DNA of 64,000 nt, taken from NCBI GenBank assembly GCA_947496865.1, contig CANMEE010000001.1:1-64000 (forward strand). The letters run 5' to 3'. The DNA comes from an uncultured Sphingomonadaceae bacterium. GTDB lineage: Bacteria > Pseudomonadota > Alphaproteobacteria > Sphingomonadales > Sphingomonadaceae. The first letter of the stretch is position 1; each line of letters opens with the position of its first letter. Shown in pieces: positions 19,040-27,553 of this stretch. Under the pieces are notes generated by a model. It searched no databases. It saw only the letters and a program-made list of their open reading frames with translations, and was not told the DNA's origin. A program made the translations under genes and the position numbers.

Positions 19040-19972
19040 ATGCAGACCGGAAAACCAGACGTTCTTGACCGTATTGCTCAATTCCTTGTCCTCGCGGTCG
19101 GGCTTTTCGCGCTGGTCTTTGGTCTATTCATGATCATCAGTCCGCTCGACTGGTACACCGCCATCCCCACCGTCATCACCACTGGCCCGCCCAACAAGCA
19201 TTTCATTCGCGATATCGGTATCGCTTATGCAAGTTGCGGGTTCATCCTGCTTTATGCTTCAGTGAATATCCACATGCGCTGGATGGCCGCCTTGGCCGGG
19301 GGACTGTGGCTGTCGCTCCACGGGGCTTTGCATATTTATGAAGTGTCCGTTGGCATATGTTCCCCCGATGTTTTTGTCGCCGACGCACCGGGGGTTTTGG
19401 GACCGCCTCTGTTGGTATTCGTAGCACTGGGAATCCTGTTTGTTCGCCAGCGGATTACGCCCGCCGGCCTGCCCAAGGCGGCTGTTATGAAGGCGATTGA
19501 TAATCTCAATCCCGGCGAGAGCGAATATATGAAAGATGTCGCTGCTGCTCCTGGGCATGCGTTTGAAAAAATGATGCATTTTTCCCCGGCCGCCAACCAT
19601 CGCCATGCAGCGCCCGTCGCCTTGTTTCATGCCGCCCGGATTGGCGCCACGCTGGTTGAGGATTGCGGCCCTTGCGCCATCACGGCGGCCAAGGGCGCCT
19701 TAGCCGATGGTTTGTCGCGCGATCAGGTCAATCAAATGCTTGCAGGTGGCAGCGCGTTGCGAGCGGCGGAGAAGCTCGGCTTCGACTTTGGTCAGGCCGT
19801 TGCCAGTGGATCGCCGGAAGCATTTACGCTGGGTGATCAGGTTGAGGCGCAACATAGCCGCGATGTTCGTTTTGAATTAGCGATGAGCGCTGCCATCGTC
19901 CGCAGCTATCCTGCCATGAAACGCGGTTTGGGCCTCACAAAATCATGTTCGTTGACGCCCATGGAAGTTTGA
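19040..19972 (+). CDS. Membrane domain fused to AhpD-like (carboxymuconolactone decarboxylase-like) domain
   Basis: 310 residues. About residues 13-140 hold four membrane segments (LVLAVGLFALVFGLFMII; GIAYASCGFILLYASV; MAALAGGLWLSLHGALHI; LLVFVALGILFV). About residues 175-310 look like the alkylhydroperoxidase AhpD fold with the active-site pattern EDCGPC (about residues 213-218), a redox-active C-x2-C. Fusion of these two parts is unusual. As first gene of the Rrf2-controlled cluster it probably takes part in peroxide or thiol chemistry at the membrane; this is inference. Confidence 0.75.
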   Translation: MQTGKPDVLDRIAQFLVLAVGLFALVFGLFMIISPLDWYTAIPTVITTGPPNKHFIRDIGIAYASCGFILLYASVNIHMRWMAALAGGLWLSLHGALHIYEVSVGICSPDVFVADAPGVLGPPLLVFVALGILFVRQRITPAGLPKAAVMKAIDNLNPGESEYMKDVAAAPGHAFEKMMHFSPAANHRHAAPVALFHAARIGATLVEDCGPCAITAAKGALADGLSRDQVNQMLAGGSALRAAEKLGFDFGQAVASGSPEAFTLGDQVEAQHSRDVRFELAMSAAIVRSYPAMKRGLGLTKSCSLTPMEV

Positions 19973-20030
19973 TTGCCCTATCGCGGATTAACGCTTAAGA
20001 ATTGCGTGATATCGAGCGAAGGAATATAAA

Positions 20031-21440
20031 ATGGCGCAGGCCGAAACGGACTATCTGATTATCGGCAGCGGCGCCGTCGGCATGGCTTTTGCCGATACGC
20101 TGCTCGACGAAAGCGATGCGCATATCACGATTGTTGATCGCCACGGCAAGCCCGGTGGGCATTGGAATGACGCTTATCCCTTTGTGTCGCTGCATCAGCC
20201 GTCCGCCTTTTATGGAGTGAACTCTACCCAATTGGGCAGCGGTGAAATCGATACTACGGGCCTAAACAAAGGCTATTATGAGCTGGCCACTGGCGCCGAA
20301 GTGAATAGCTATTTTGAAAAAGTGATGCACCAGCGCTTCATCCCCAGCGGCCGGGTCAGCTATCATCCCATGTCGGATTATATCGGGGACGGGAAGTTTG
20401 TATCGTTGCTCTCAGGTCAGGAAACCGAAGTAAACATACGCAAAAAAACCGTCGATGCGACTTACTATGGCACCGTCGTACCATCCACCCACACGCCCAA
20501 ATTTGACGTGAAGGACGGGGCGCATATGATCCCGCCCAATGGCTTGCCCCAACTGTGGCAAGGCGCCGGGCCGCGGCCCAAGAAATTCGTAATATTGGGC
20601 GCTGGCAAGACCGCTATGGATGTTGGTGTCTGGCTGCTACGTTCTGGCGCTAATGCAGATGATATCGTCTGGGTCTGTCCGCGCGATAGCTGGTTGCTCA
20701 ACCGGAATAACACCCAGCCGGGTCAGGAGTTTTTCCACCAGACCATTGGCGGGCAAAAGGATTTAATGGCGGCACTGGCTGCGGCGGAAACGCCCGATGA
20801 CCTGTTCCTGCGTCTGGAAGCCTGCGGCGTGATGCTGCGGATTGATCCCGAGGCCAAGCCTAGCATGTTCCACTATGCCACGATTTCCCAGGGTGAGGTG
20901 GACATCTTGCGGCAGATTAAGAATGTCGTGCGCATGGGGCATGTCGAAACGATCGATCAGAACGGCATGCACCTGAAAGACGGCGACTATCCGATGCCAG
21001 CCGAAACGCTGTATATTGATTGCACGGCAACCGCGGTCGAACGCCGTCCGGTGGTGCCGCAATTTCAGGATGACCTGATCACCCTGCAGATGATCCGCGT
21101 CCCGCAACCGGCGTTTAGTGCGGCGCTCTCAGCCTTTCTCGAAGTCACCTATGATGATGACGAGACCAAAAACCGCTTGGGCCAACCCATCCCCTTGCCC
21201 GATGGCATTGATACATATCCCGCGGCCACCATGGTCAATATGATGAACCAGTTTCAATGGTCACAGGACAAGGTAGTTGGCAAATGGATTACCGAGAGCC
21301 GGCTTGATGGCTTTGGTAAAATGATTTTCGGCGTGCCGCCAGAGGATGCAGAAAAACAGGCCATATTGGCTGAATTCCGGACCAACGCTATGGCCGCGAT
21401 GGGGAATCTGCCTAAACTCATCGCGCAGGCGGGTGGATAG
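20031..21440 (+). CDS. FAD/NAD(P)-dependent oxidoreductase
   Basis: 469 residues with two Rossmann motifs: FAD-binding YLIIGSGAVGMAFADTL at the N-terminus, followed by an acidic strand end IVDRHGKPGGHW, and a second nucleotide-binding motif FVILGAGKTAMDVGVWLL at about residues 184-201. Layout resembles flavin monooxygenase-like or lysine/ornithine hydroxylase-like enzymes, though the substrate is unknown. It lies 58 bases after the AhpD-like fusion and four bases before the thioredoxin-like gene. Confidence 0.78.
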   Translation: MAQAETDYLIIGSGAVGMAFADTLLDESDAHITIVDRHGKPGGHWNDAYPFVSLHQPSAFYGVNSTQLGSGEIDTTGLNKGYYELATGAEVNSYFEKVMHQRFIPSGRVSYHPMSDYIGDGKFVSLLSGQETEVNIRKKTVDATYYGTVVPSTHTPKFDVKDGAHMIPPNGLPQLWQGAGPRPKKFVILGAGKTAMDVGVWLLRSGANADDIVWVCPRDSWLLNRNNTQPGQEFFHQTIGGQKDLMAALAAAETPDDLFLRLEACGVMLRIDPEAKPSMFHYATISQGEVDILRQIKNVVRMGHVETIDQNGMHLKDGDYPMPAETLYIDCTATAVERRPVVPQFQDDLITLQMIRVPQPAFSAALSAFLEVTYDDDETKNRLGQPIPLPDGIDTYPAATMVNMMNQFQWSQDKVVGKWITESRLDGFGKMIFGVPPEDAEKQAILAEFRTNAMAAMGNLPKLIAQAGG

Positions 21441-21444
21441 TTTG

Positions 21445-21933
21445 ATGAAACATCTGATCTTCATATTGGGTCTTTTTTTAACCGTACCGGCTTTCGCGGC
21501 CGCAAGTGCTGAAAAGACGGAAGCCGGGCATCCAGAGGCCAAACCTTACAAGAAAAAGGCCAAAGCCTCGAAAAATGTCGATGCCGCGCTGGCCCGCGCA
21601 CTCGCTGCTGATAAACGCGTGCTGTTGGTGATGGGCGCCAACTGGTGTCACGATAGCCGGGGGCTGGCCGGATGGTTCGAACGGCCGCGCTTTGCCGCCA
21701 TGCTCGAGCCCAAATATGAAATTGTCTATATCGACGTCGGTTATCGCGACCGCAATATTGATATTGCGCGACGCTTCGGGATTAAGGAGATTAAAGGCAC
21801 ACCGACGGTTTTGATACTCTCCCCGCGCGGCGCTCTGCTCAATCCGGAATCCGCACCAACTTGGCGGAACGCGGCTAGCCGGGACGAAGACGATATCTTC
21901 GCCTATTTCGATCAGTTTACGCCTGAATTGTGA
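21445..21933 (+). CDS. Exported thioredoxin-fold protein with CxxS motif
   Basis: 162 residues from ATG 21445 (the upstream extension is inside the previous gene). A signal peptide ends near residue 19 (PAFA). The thioredoxin fold shows in VLLVMGANWCHDSRGLAGWF and the cis-Pro loop KGTPTVLIL. The active site is Cys-His-Asp-Ser instead of Cys-x2-Cys, so a monothiol or disulfide-trapping role is more likely than dithiol reduction. The stop overlaps the next start by four bases (GTGA). Confidence 0.75.
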   Translation: MKHLIFILGLFLTVPAFAAASAEKTEAGHPEAKPYKKKAKASKNVDAALARALAADKRVLLVMGANWCHDSRGLAGWFERPRFAAMLEPKYEIVYIDVGYRDRNIDIARRFGIKEIKGTPTVLILSPRGALLNPESAPTWRNAASRDEDDIFAYFDQFTPEL

Positions 21934-22673
21934 CGACAGGAAAGCAGGTGCCGCGCGCTTTGATCTATATATTGATTGTCCTCGGGCTGATAATATTAGC
22001 GCTTGTCTTCATGCCGCTCAAACTGGTGGTCAGCATGGCGGGGCTGGAAAATTCGAAATTTTCCGCACGGGAGATTAGCGGCAGCATTTGGAACGGGCGT
22101 ATCGAAGACGCGCAGCTGGGGCCTTTTGCATTGGGTAATCTGGACGCCGGATTGCAATTCCTGCCTTTACTGACCGGTAACGTGAAAATGGACATCGAGC
22201 GCCCGGCAGAAACGGGCGACACGGGCCTCACCGCGACGATCGGCAAACAAGGCAAGAACCTGCTGGTCGAAAATGCGACCACGACTTTGAGCGTCGGCCA
22301 AGCGCTTGCGCCCCTGCCCGCCTCGAATATCATATTGGACAATGTCAGCGTCGCCTTTGCCGGTGGCCGCTGTCAATCGGCCAGCGGAAAGATGCGCCTG
22401 TCGCTCGACGCGAATATTCCGGGACTTGATCTCAAACGCGGCTTGCTCGGCAACGCGATCTGCGAAGACGGCGTGCTGATTTTGCCGCTGAAAAGTGGCT
22501 CGGGCATGGAAGAATTGACCATGAAGCTGGAAGGCAACGGCTTTTATACCGCCCGTTTGTTCCTAAACGGGAATGAGCGCGCATGGACAATCCTATTACC
22601 AACGCTAGGTTTTCAAAAAGTGCCCAGCGGCTATGCCATTAAAGTGGCAGGACAATTGGGGCAAAAAAGGTAG
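21930..22673 (+). CDS. Type II secretion system protein N-like (GspN family)
   Basis: 247 residues. GTG start overlapping the preceding stop. One N-terminal membrane anchor (about residues 9-30, ALIYILIVLGLIILALVFM) and a periplasmic beta-rich region with SGSIWNGRIEDAQLGPFALG, the typical GspN start. GspN is an accessory component of type II secretion, but no other gsp genes are in the window, so here it is an orphan inside a redox cluster. Confidence 0.7.
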   Translation: MTTGKQVPRALIYILIVLGLIILALVFMPLKLVVSMAGLENSKFSAREISGSIWNGRIEDAQLGPFALGNLDAGLQFLPLLTGNVKMDIERPAETGDTGLTATIGKQGKNLLVENATTTLSVGQALAPLPASNIILDNVSVAFAGGRCQSASGKMRLSLDANIPGLDLKRGLLGNAICEDGVLILPLKSGSGMEELTMKLEGNGFYTARLFLNGNERAWTILLPTLGFQKVPSGYAIKVAGQLGQKR

Positions 22674-22676
22674 ATA

Positions 22677-23678
22677 ATGAGCAAAGCGGTAAAATTCTCG
22701 ATCCTAGATCTGTCGCCGGTCCCGCAAGGGGCAGACGTCAAAATCGCACTGGATCGCTCGCGCGCGCTGGCACAGCATGGCGAAGCCTTAGGTTTCGAAC
22801 GGTTTTGGATGGCCGAGCATCATGGCATGGCGGGAATTGCCAGCGCGGCGACATCCGTGGCCCTCGCACATGTCGGTGCTGGCACAAAGACCATTCGTAT
22901 CGGCGCGGGCGGCATCATGCTGCCCAATCACGCACCGATGGTCATTGCCGAGCAATTTGGGACATTGGAAGCCCTGTTCCCCGGACGGGTTGATTTGGGC
23001 CTTGGCCGTGCGCCCGGTTCTGACCAGCGCGTCGCACAAGCGATGCGGCGCAATTTAAACACCGACCCCAACCAGTTTCCACGCGATGTTCTTGAGCTGC
23101 AAGCCCTGCTGGAAGGCGACGCAGGGCTTGGCATAGAAGCAACCCCGGGCGCTGGCTCAAAGATTCCGCTCTATATATTGGGCAGCAGCCTGTTTGGCGC
23201 GCAACTCGCCGCAGCTTTAGGCCTGCCCTATGCCTTTGCCTCGCATTTCGCGCCGCAAGCACTGGATGAAGCGCTGGCCATTTACCGACGCGACTTCAAA
23301 CCATCGGCGCAATTGTCAGAGCCCTATGCGATGTGCGGTTTTAATATATTTGCTGCCGACACGGATGATGAAGCAGAGCATCTCGCCACATCGATGATGC
23401 AGAGTTTTGTCGCCCTACGGACCGGAAATCCCGGCAAATTACCGCCACCGGTAGAAGGCTATCGCGAAAGTCTGCCGCCGCAGGCACAATCGATGCTCGC
23501 GCAGATCATGCAAGGCAGCGCCGTCGGCGCGCCGGACGCTGTGCTCAACGGTGTTCGCGCGTTTCTCGACCGCACGCAAGCGGATGAGTTAATCGTCTGC
23601 GGCTCGATCTTCGACCAAGCGGCACGCGAAAAATCCTATGGCTTAGCTGCCGAAGTTCGCGACCTTATCGCCGCTTAA
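22677..23678 (+). CDS. LLM-class flavin-dependent oxidoreductase (luciferase-like)
   Basis: 333 residues of the bacterial luciferase-like barrel: N-terminal FSILDLSPVPQG, then WMAEHHGMAGIASAATSVALAH, IRIGAGGIMLPNHAPMVIAEQF and RVDLGLGRAPGSD, the hallmark of the group-1 LLM proteins in this family. Uses reduced FMN; the substrate is unknown. Starts three bases after the GspN-like stop and closes the cluster begun at 19040. Confidence 0.88.
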   Translation: MSKAVKFSILDLSPVPQGADVKIALDRSRALAQHGEALGFERFWMAEHHGMAGIASAATSVALAHVGAGTKTIRIGAGGIMLPNHAPMVIAEQFGTLEALFPGRVDLGLGRAPGSDQRVAQAMRRNLNTDPNQFPRDVLELQALLEGDAGLGIEATPGAGSKIPLYILGSSLFGAQLAAALGLPYAFASHFAPQALDEALAIYRRDFKPSAQLSEPYAMCGFNIFAADTDDEAEHLATSMMQSFVALRTGNPGKLPPPVEGYRESLPPQAQSMLAQIMQGSAVGAPDAVLNGVRAFLDRTQADELIVCGSIFDQAAREKSYGLAAEVRDLIAA

Positions 23679-23693
23679 GGCCGCTTCCAGTGC

Positions 23694-23763
23694 CGTTAGC
23701 ACTGAGCTTGTCGAAATGCGCCTATGGTCTTGCGGCGTCCTTCAACAGGCTCAGGACTAGCGG
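23694..23763. repeat. Dispersed intergenic repeat, copy 1
   Basis: A 70-base element about 80% identical by eye to 49352-49421. Its ends form a long imperfect inverted repeat (23702-23715 with 23741-23754; 12 of 14 pairs match) around a middle containing CCTATGGTCTTG. It resembles the palindromic intergenic repeat common in sphingomonad genomes. Lies between convergent genes. Confidence 0.75.
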
Positions 23764-23785
23764 ATTAAATCAAACCAAAAAAATG

Positions 23786-24970
23786 CTAAAAAGCTGAGAA
23801 AGGCTTGTCTTTGTCGACCCGTACGTCTTGCGGCAAGCCAAGGACCCGTTCGGCAATGATGTTTTTCAAGATTTCATCCGTGCCGCCGGCAATCCGCAGA
23901 CCCGGCGCCCACATGAAGCTTTCCTGAAAAATCGCATCCGCTGGCGCATGATCCTTGTCGGAAATAATACCGTAATGGTCCTGCATCTCAATCGCGCTGT
24001 TGCAGATATCCTGCAAGTGGTTGGCGGTAATCACCTTGCCGATGGAATTTTCTGGCCCCGGCGTTTCGCCTTTTGACAAAGCGGTCTGCGTACGGAATTT
24101 GGTGAGCTTATAACCCTGTGCTGCAACATACCAGTCGGCGAGCTTGGCACGAAATGCCTGATCACTCATCGAACCGGATGACCGCGCATAATCCATAATT
24201 TCTGCCCAATCTGGCCCTGGAGAACCACCTACAGCCAGCCGCTCGTTCATCAATGTGACCAAGGCGACTTTCCAGCCCATGCCGGGTTCGCCCAGCCGAT
24301 CACTGTCGGGTATACGAACGTCGGTAAAATATACCTCGTTAAACTCGCTGCCACCAGAAGCCTGATGGATTGGACGCACATCGACGCCTTCCTGTTTCAT
24401 GTCGATGATGAACATCGTCAGGCCCTTATGCTTGGGCACATCGGGATCGGTGCGGACGAGCACAATGCCATAGTCCGAATAATGCGCGCCAGAGGTCCAG
24501 ACCTTCTGACCATTGATCACCCAGTCATCGCCATCTTTGACGGCTTTTGTTTTCAGACCCGCGACGTCTGAACCAGCAGCCGGTTCCGAGAAAAGCTGAC
24601 ACCAGATTTCTTCCCCGAACAGAGCTTTTTGGACGTAGCGTTTTTTATGCTCGTCGGATCCAAACGCAATGACGGTTGGGACACACATGCCAAGTCCGAT
24701 GGCAAAAGGCCCGGTCGGCGCATCAAATTTGCTCTCTTCCTGATTCCAGATGACCTGCTGCATCGGCGATCCGCCGCGCCCTCCAATTTCTTTTGGCCAT
24801 GTAATCTGGGCGAATTGATTTTCCGCTTTGACCTTCTGCCAGTCTTTCGCGCGCTGCAAATAATTGCCGGAGCGACTCGCTGCGCCCTTTTTGGGTTGCA
24901 AATGCTGGCTCAGGAAAGCGCTGGCTTCTGCTCTGAATGCCGCTTCTTCGGTTGAGTCTGTAAAATCCAT
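23786..24970 (-). CDS. Acyl-CoA dehydrogenase
   Basis: 394 residues of the FAD-dependent acyl-CoA dehydrogenase fold: FAD-binding CQLFSEPAAGSDVAGLKTKA and KVWTSGAHYSDYG in the middle, and the C-terminal helix with RIAGGTDEILKNIIAERVLGLP. The catalytic Glu position of medium-chain enzymes (Glu-Gly-Thr) reads Gly-Gly-Thr here, as in paired steroid or branched-acid dehydrogenases where the base sits elsewhere. It is 27 bases downstream of a second dehydrogenase in the same direction; the two may form a heteromeric enzyme. Confidence 0.9.
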   Translation of the reverse strand: MDFTDSTEEAAFRAEASAFLSQHLQPKKGAASRSGNYLQRAKDWQKVKAENQFAQITWPKEIGGRGGSPMQQVIWNQEESKFDAPTGPFAIGLGMCVPTVIAFGSDEHKKRYVQKALFGEEIWCQLFSEPAAGSDVAGLKTKAVKDGDDWVINGQKVWTSGAHYSDYGIVLVRTDPDVPKHKGLTMFIIDMKQEGVDVRPIHQASGGSEFNEVYFTDVRIPDSDRLGEPGMGWKVALVTLMNERLAVGGSPGPDWAEIMDYARSSGSMSDQAFRAKLADWYVAAQGYKLTKFRTQTALSKGETPGPENSIGKVITANHLQDICNSAIEMQDHYGIISDKDHAPADAIFQESFMWAPGLRIAGGTDEILKNIIAERVLGLPQDVRVDKDKPFSAF

Positions 24971-24997
24971 TATGTCGTCCTTTATCGGGATTATCTG

Positions 24998-26116
24998 TTA
25001 AGCTGCATTTTTGGCTTCGAGCGCGGAAACAAGTTTCTCTTTCCAGACCGCCGGACTGCCCGCCTGCACCGCCAGTAATTTGGCGCGGCGATAATAGAGG
25101 TGGCAATCCACCTCCCACGTAAAGCCCATACCGCCGTGGGTTTGGATATTTTCCTTGCTCGCAAACCAGAAGGCTTCCGATGCAGCGACCCGCGCCGCAG
25201 CTGCCGCTTCTGGTAATTCCGCCGCGTCGGTCGACAAAGCCCATGCACCATAATAAGCATTGGACCTCGCCACTTCGTTTTTCACGTAGATATCAGCCAG
25301 CTTATGCTTGATCGCTTGATTGCCGCCAATGGGACGGCCGAAAGCATGGCGTTCCTTGGCATATTCCGTCGCCATTTCCAGACAGCGCGATGCCCCGCCC
25401 AATTGCTCAAAAGCCAACAGAACCGCGCCGCGATTCATGATCTGATCCAAAACGGACATGCCATTGCCCGTTTCCTGACCCAATCGCGCTGCGGATGCGC
25501 CGTTAAATTTAATCTCGGCATGGCTACGGGTCGGTTCAATCGTCTTAAGCGATTTGCGAGACACGCCGTCTTGGTCCAGCGCCACTATATAGAGGCCGGT
25601 GCCGCTGCCTTCTTTGGCTAGCACCGCTGCGTGGGTTGCAACATCACCATCGGTCACCGGCACTTTGGTTCCGGATAGTGTGCCGTCTTTGGCAGTCGTC
25701 TGCACAGAAGAGGCAGACAAAGCGCCGGGCCCTTCGGTTGTCGCGAGACATCCCACAATGCTTCCATCGGCCACTTTAGGAAGCCATTCGGCTTTCTGTT
25801 CTTCGGTTCCGGCCAATTTAATCGCCTCGGCAAAGAAGAACGCGGACGATCCAAATGGCACGGGCGCCAACACGCGGCCCAATTCCTCAGCGATCACGCA
25901 TAATTCCAGCATGCCTAAACCAAGTCCGCCAAATTCCTCCGGAATGGCCGCACCGAGCCAGCCCATTTCGACAATTTTCTGCCAGACTTCGTCATTGTGG
26001 CTCATTGCATCATCGTCGAGCACCGCACGGACATGGGCGCTCGTACACTGGGCTTCCAGAAATTTGCGCGCTTCATCGCGCAGGAATTTCTGATCATCAG
26101 AGAAATCAAAGTTCAA
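24998..26116 (-). CDS. Acyl-CoA dehydrogenase
   Basis: Second member of the pair. Start set at the TTG at 26116 (MNFDFSDDQKFLRDEARKFL) because TAGGAG lies eight bases upstream and the family normally begins there; the frame is open 11 codons further. 372 residues with AAIPEEFGGLGLG, the FAD-contact region TEGPGALS, and QTHGGMGFTWEVDCHLYYRRAK near the C-terminus, typical of the smaller partner in alpha2beta2 dehydrogenases. Divergent from the endolysin gene across about 190 bases containing a palindrome. Confidence 0.88.
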   Translation of the reverse strand: MNFDFSDDQKFLRDEARKFLEAQCTSAHVRAVLDDDAMSHNDEVWQKIVEMGWLGAAIPEEFGGLGLGMLELCVIAEELGRVLAPVPFGSSAFFFAEAIKLAGTEEQKAEWLPKVADGSIVGCLATTEGPGALSASSVQTTAKDGTLSGTKVPVTDGDVATHAAVLAKEGSGTGLYIVALDQDGVSRKSLKTIEPTRSHAEIKFNGASAARLGQETGNGMSVLDQIMNRGAVLLAFEQLGGASRCLEMATEYAKERHAFGRPIGGNQAIKHKLADIYVKNEVARSNAYYGAWALSTDAAELPEAAAAARVAASEAFWFASKENIQTHGGMGFTWEVDCHLYYRRAKLLAVQAGSPAVWKEKLVSALEAKNAA

Positions 26117-26254
26117 TCTACCGGCTCCTAAAATTATTGTTTTCAGCACTGCGCCCAGCGGGCGAATCGCAGCAGCTAGTGGGACAAGAATAGGCCCGAA
26201 TGATGTTAATCAGTCAATTAAATTCCATATCGAGAAATATCTTCTTTCCTACAT

Positions 26255-26271
26255 ATAACCAGATAGGTTAT
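26255..26271. promoter_or_regulatory. Palindrome between acyl-CoA dehydrogenase pair and endolysin
   Basis: ATAACC-AGATA-GGTTAT is a perfect 6-base inverted repeat with a 5-base spacer in the divergent region. Form and place fit a TetR- or GntR-type operator for the dehydrogenase operon; the protein is not identified. Confidence 0.4.
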
Positions 26272-26308
26272 TTTAAGTTCTCCTCCCCTGAAGAGAAAGG
26301 TTTTGCCA

Positions 26309-26848
26309 ATGACCATCGAAAAACTAATTGATGACGTGATCGCGATAGAGGGCGATTATTCTAACCACCCCGCCGATCGCGGCGGTCCTACGCGGTGGGG
26401 CGTAACCGAAGCGGTGGCGCGCCGCCATGGCTATGCCGGCGACATGCGACATTTTCCTTATACCGAGGCGGTGGCTATATATAAACGCAACTATTGGCTG
26501 CGTCCGGGCTTCGACAAAATCAGCGCGCACGCCCCGCGGCTGGCTGAGGAATTGTTCGACACCGGCATTAACATGGGACCAGCCATCGCCGCCGGTTTTT
26601 TGCAACGGGCGCTCAATGCATTGAATCGCAATGAGCAAGATTTTATCGACATTGCAACAGACCGCAAAATCGGATCGCAGACCCTCCGCGCTTTACAGCA
26701 GTTTTTGGTCAAGCGTGGCCGCAGGGGGGAAACCGTCCTGCTCAAAGCCGTCGAGGCGTTGCAAGGCGCGCGTTATATCAAGCTGGCCGAAAAACGACCG
26801 GCCAATGAGGCTTTTCTCTATGGCTGGCTCGCCAATCGCATCGATTGA
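26309..26848 (+). CDS. Endolysin-like glycosyl hydrolase family 108 protein
   Basis: 179 residues from ATG 26309 (AAAGG eight bases upstream). The N-terminal motif EGDYSNHPADRGGPTRWGVT carries the catalytic Glu14 of GH108 N-acetylmuramidases, followed by a C-terminal peptidoglycan-binding half (FDTGINMGPAIAAGFLQRALN). No signal peptide, so export needs a holin; a holin gene follows 121 bases downstream. In Rhodobacter capsulatus the endolysin and holin of the gene transfer agent form just such a pair away from the structural genes. Confidence 0.85.
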   Translation: MTIEKLIDDVIAIEGDYSNHPADRGGPTRWGVTEAVARRHGYAGDMRHFPYTEAVAIYKRNYWLRPGFDKISAHAPRLAEELFDTGINMGPAIAAGFLQRALNALNRNEQDFIDIATDRKIGSQTLRALQQFLVKRGRRGETVLLKAVEALQGARYIKLAEKRPANEAFLYGWLANRID

Positions 26849-26969
26849 AATTGCGATGCTCCATTTCCTAAAAAATGTAGCAGTGACGGAATTTCAAGCT
26901 TCCTTGGTGTGATGTTAGTGAAGTCAAGCCCGTTACCGCCCGATCATTCCCTCATAAAGGACCCAGACC

Positions 26970-27383
26970 ATGTCTCTAATTTCGCCCCTTATCGGACCCG
27001 TATCCAAGATTATCGACAAGATCATTCCAGACAAAGGCGCCCGCGACCGTGCGAAGCTGGAACTGCTCAAACTCGAAAGCAATCAGGAAATGGAGCAGCT
27101 TCGCTTGCAAATGTCAGCCATATTGGCTGAGGCCAACTCTGCGGATCCGTGGACCAGCCGCGCGCGGCCGAGCTTTCTGTACGTCATGTATATATTGCTA
27201 CTGTGGTCCTTGCCCATGGGTCTGATTGCCGCGATCAAACCGGAGGTCGCGCATAATATTGCCAGTGGCATGAACAGCTATCTGGCCGGTATTCCCGAAC
27301 CATTATATGCGTTGTTCGGGACCGGTTATCTTGGTTATACCGTGGCTCGCCAATGGGGGAAAGTCAGTGGTGTAGAGAAATAG
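26970..27383 (+). CDS. Holin-like protein (3TM holin family)
   Basis: 137 residues. A charged amphipathic N-terminus (about 1-60, LELLKLESNQEMEQLRLQM) then the motif DPWTSRARPSFLYVMYILLL with membrane segments at about residues 65-85 and 108-126 and a short basic tail. This layout is that of the holin family found beside GH108 endolysins. It would form membrane lesions that let the endolysin reach the wall. The upstream region has its own ribosome binding site (AAAGGACC). Confidence 0.78.
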   Translation: MSLISPLIGPVSKIIDKIIPDKGARDRAKLELLKLESNQEMEQLRLQMSAILAEANSADPWTSRARPSFLYVMYILLLWSLPMGLIAAIKPEVAHNIASGMNSYLAGIPEPLYALFGTGYLGYTVARQWGKVSGVEK

Positions 27384-27388
27384 CCAAA

Positions 27389-27403
27389 GAATCGGACCGA
27401 TTC
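27389..27403. promoter_or_regulatory. Palindrome after holin gene
   Basis: GAATCGG-A-CCGATTC is a perfect 7-base inverted repeat with a single central base, six bases after the holin stop. Possible operator; function unknown. Confidence 0.25.
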
Positions 27404-27441
27404 ATCGCCCGAATATTGAGCAATTAACTATTTATCTGCCT

Positions 27442-27470
27442 AAAAAATGGACAATTTCAGCCATTTTTTT
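27442..27470 (+). terminator. Possible AT-rich terminator
   Basis: Arms AAAAAATGG and CCATTTTTT (9 bases, loop 10) running into a T run. It would end the endolysin/holin transcript before the Cys-rich gene. Low GC in the stem makes it uncertain. Confidence 0.4.
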
Positions 27471-27553
27471 GGATAACCAACAATTAGACTTGCCATGCCC
27501 ATATCTTTGCAGATAGAGGGGAAAGTCTAGTTCATTCCAAAGGGGATATTTAA

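Noticed and set aside
26309..27383. Prophage
   Set aside because: Only lysis genes are present; no capsid, tail, terminase or integrase genes in the window.
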